From Auanema rhodensis (lineage: Eukaryota; Nematoda; Chromadorea; Rhabditida; Rhabditidae): 64,000 nt of DNA. A program made the position numbers and the translations under genes. Below are positions 63,254-64,000 of this stretch, in pieces (within the stretch, counting starts at the first letter, position 1; each line of letters starts with the position of its first letter). The notes under the pieces were generated by a model. That model had not been told where the DNA came from and searched no databases. It worked only from the letters and a program-made list of their open reading frames with translations. The stretch covers positions 6,210,501-6,274,500 of the forward strand of contig OZ059900.1 of NCBI GenBank assembly GCA_964057225.1. The letters are read 5' to 3'.

Positions 63254-64000
63254 TTAGGATGTTATGATCTATTAGTTGAATTGTTTTCCCAAAGATCGTT
63301 GTTATGTTTTGTTAAAATGAATTGTTTTTGTTTCTACTGTTGTGAAATCTTATACATTCTGAGACTGGTTACAGTATATAGAAATTGTGACAGCATATAA
63401 CGTTGGCGGGTTCCCAATGGTTCAAATAAATATCAATTTCATAACCGGAAAGTTAAACTTTGTCACTCAACGGAGGTCTAATAACTATCACGCACTTGCT
63501 GTCACTTGGTTGTACCAGCTTTTGTTCAAATTTTTAGAAATTCTCCGGACAACTCTTTCCCACATTTATGGTTTTTTTCTTACTATTGAAAGTGACTAAC
63601 CTGATTGTTTTAATTGTGAAGAAAAGTTTAAGAAATATTGAACTAGCATCACTTCATTTCCTACAATTAAAAAGATAAATACCATAAATAAACAATTTGA
63701 ATTGAAAACCCTTGAAGAAAAACCAAATTCTTGTTATAGTTACCAATATGGCGTTGAAACTTTCTTTAAAAAACTGGGAATTGTCGTTCGTAAGCCACAA
63801 AGTATTAAAACATAATAGTATACAGTCATATATAAAAATAATTAATGACACCAAAACTTAATAATGTATATAAACCATAACAAGTATAGGATTACAGTTT
63901 TTAAGAATATGATCAATTAATTAGTACAAATGAATGCAAATTCTGAAGGAGAAGGGTGAAAGTAATAGTGAAAGGCTAATTTTCAATTTGGTTATCACAA

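Larger units (their letters stand above)
55528..64000 (+). repeat. Tandem array, 2,310-bp period, near-identical units
   Basis: Matching landmarks recur at exactly 2,310 bp (57397/59707/62017; 55860/58170/60480/62790), with only scattered substitutions. The left edge starts in the last intron of the repeated gene and carries a 10-bp deletion there. After 62,790 a short 597-bp unit follows, whose junction (63,022-63,105) has a diverged copy of the last intron. A further unit then runs off the window. Each unit includes one complete gene, AT-rich spacer, and the start region of the next gene. Confidence 0.98.

Noticed and set aside
1-64000. CRISPR arrays, bacterial operons, insertion sequences or viral elements
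   Set aside because: None seen; the only long repeats are the gene array and simple microsatellites, and no transposase, integrase or reverse transcriptase motif was found.

Overview
The window is AT-rich nuclear DNA of a nematode. The evidence is a cuticle collagen with the nematode N-terminal domain, an FMRFamide-like peptide precursor ending in the FLP-12 peptide, compact spliced genes with most introns of about 42-52 bp, and several start codons lying a few bases after an AG acceptor, as expected for spliced-leader trans-splicing. I cannot place it more precisely within the phylum from sequence alone. All gene models were assembled by hand from splice signals and reading phase.

Layout. 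Positions 1-15,500 are gene-poor, with purine/pyrimidine-rich microsatellite tracts and a few candidate exons; the best is a four-exon small secreted protein at 12,255-13,064 (-). Then come flp-12 (15,530-16,038, +) and a nine-exon, 736-residue protein of unknown function (17,244-19,877, -). After a second sparse stretch there is a small secreted Cys-containing protein (about 26,000, -) and a G12/13-class G-alpha gene (27,395-28,805, +). A minus-strand cluster follows: a secreted Ig+EGF ligand-like protein (29,597-30,674), a cuticle collagen (31,553-33,130) and a cytosolic purine 5'-nucleotidase (34,253-37,940, with a phase-compatible alternative first exon at 39,650-39,729). The interval 39,730-51,100 is again sparse. 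Then come a divergent cation-diffusion-facilitator protein (51,104-52,729, +) and an NK-type homeobox gene (54,143-55,246, +).

The last 8.5 kb (about 55,528 to the window end) is a near-identical tandem array with a 2,310-bp period. Each full unit carries a four-exon gene for a 157-residue protein I do not recognise, with a possible extra upstream exon. Three complete genes are present, plus a 3'-end fragment at the left edge and another after a 597-bp short unit at the right. The array continues past the window.

The genes form no pathway or obvious operon; spacing is about 1 kb or more. Signalling functions (FLP-12, G-alpha, Ig-EGF ligand, homeobox) sit beside structural and metabolic ones.
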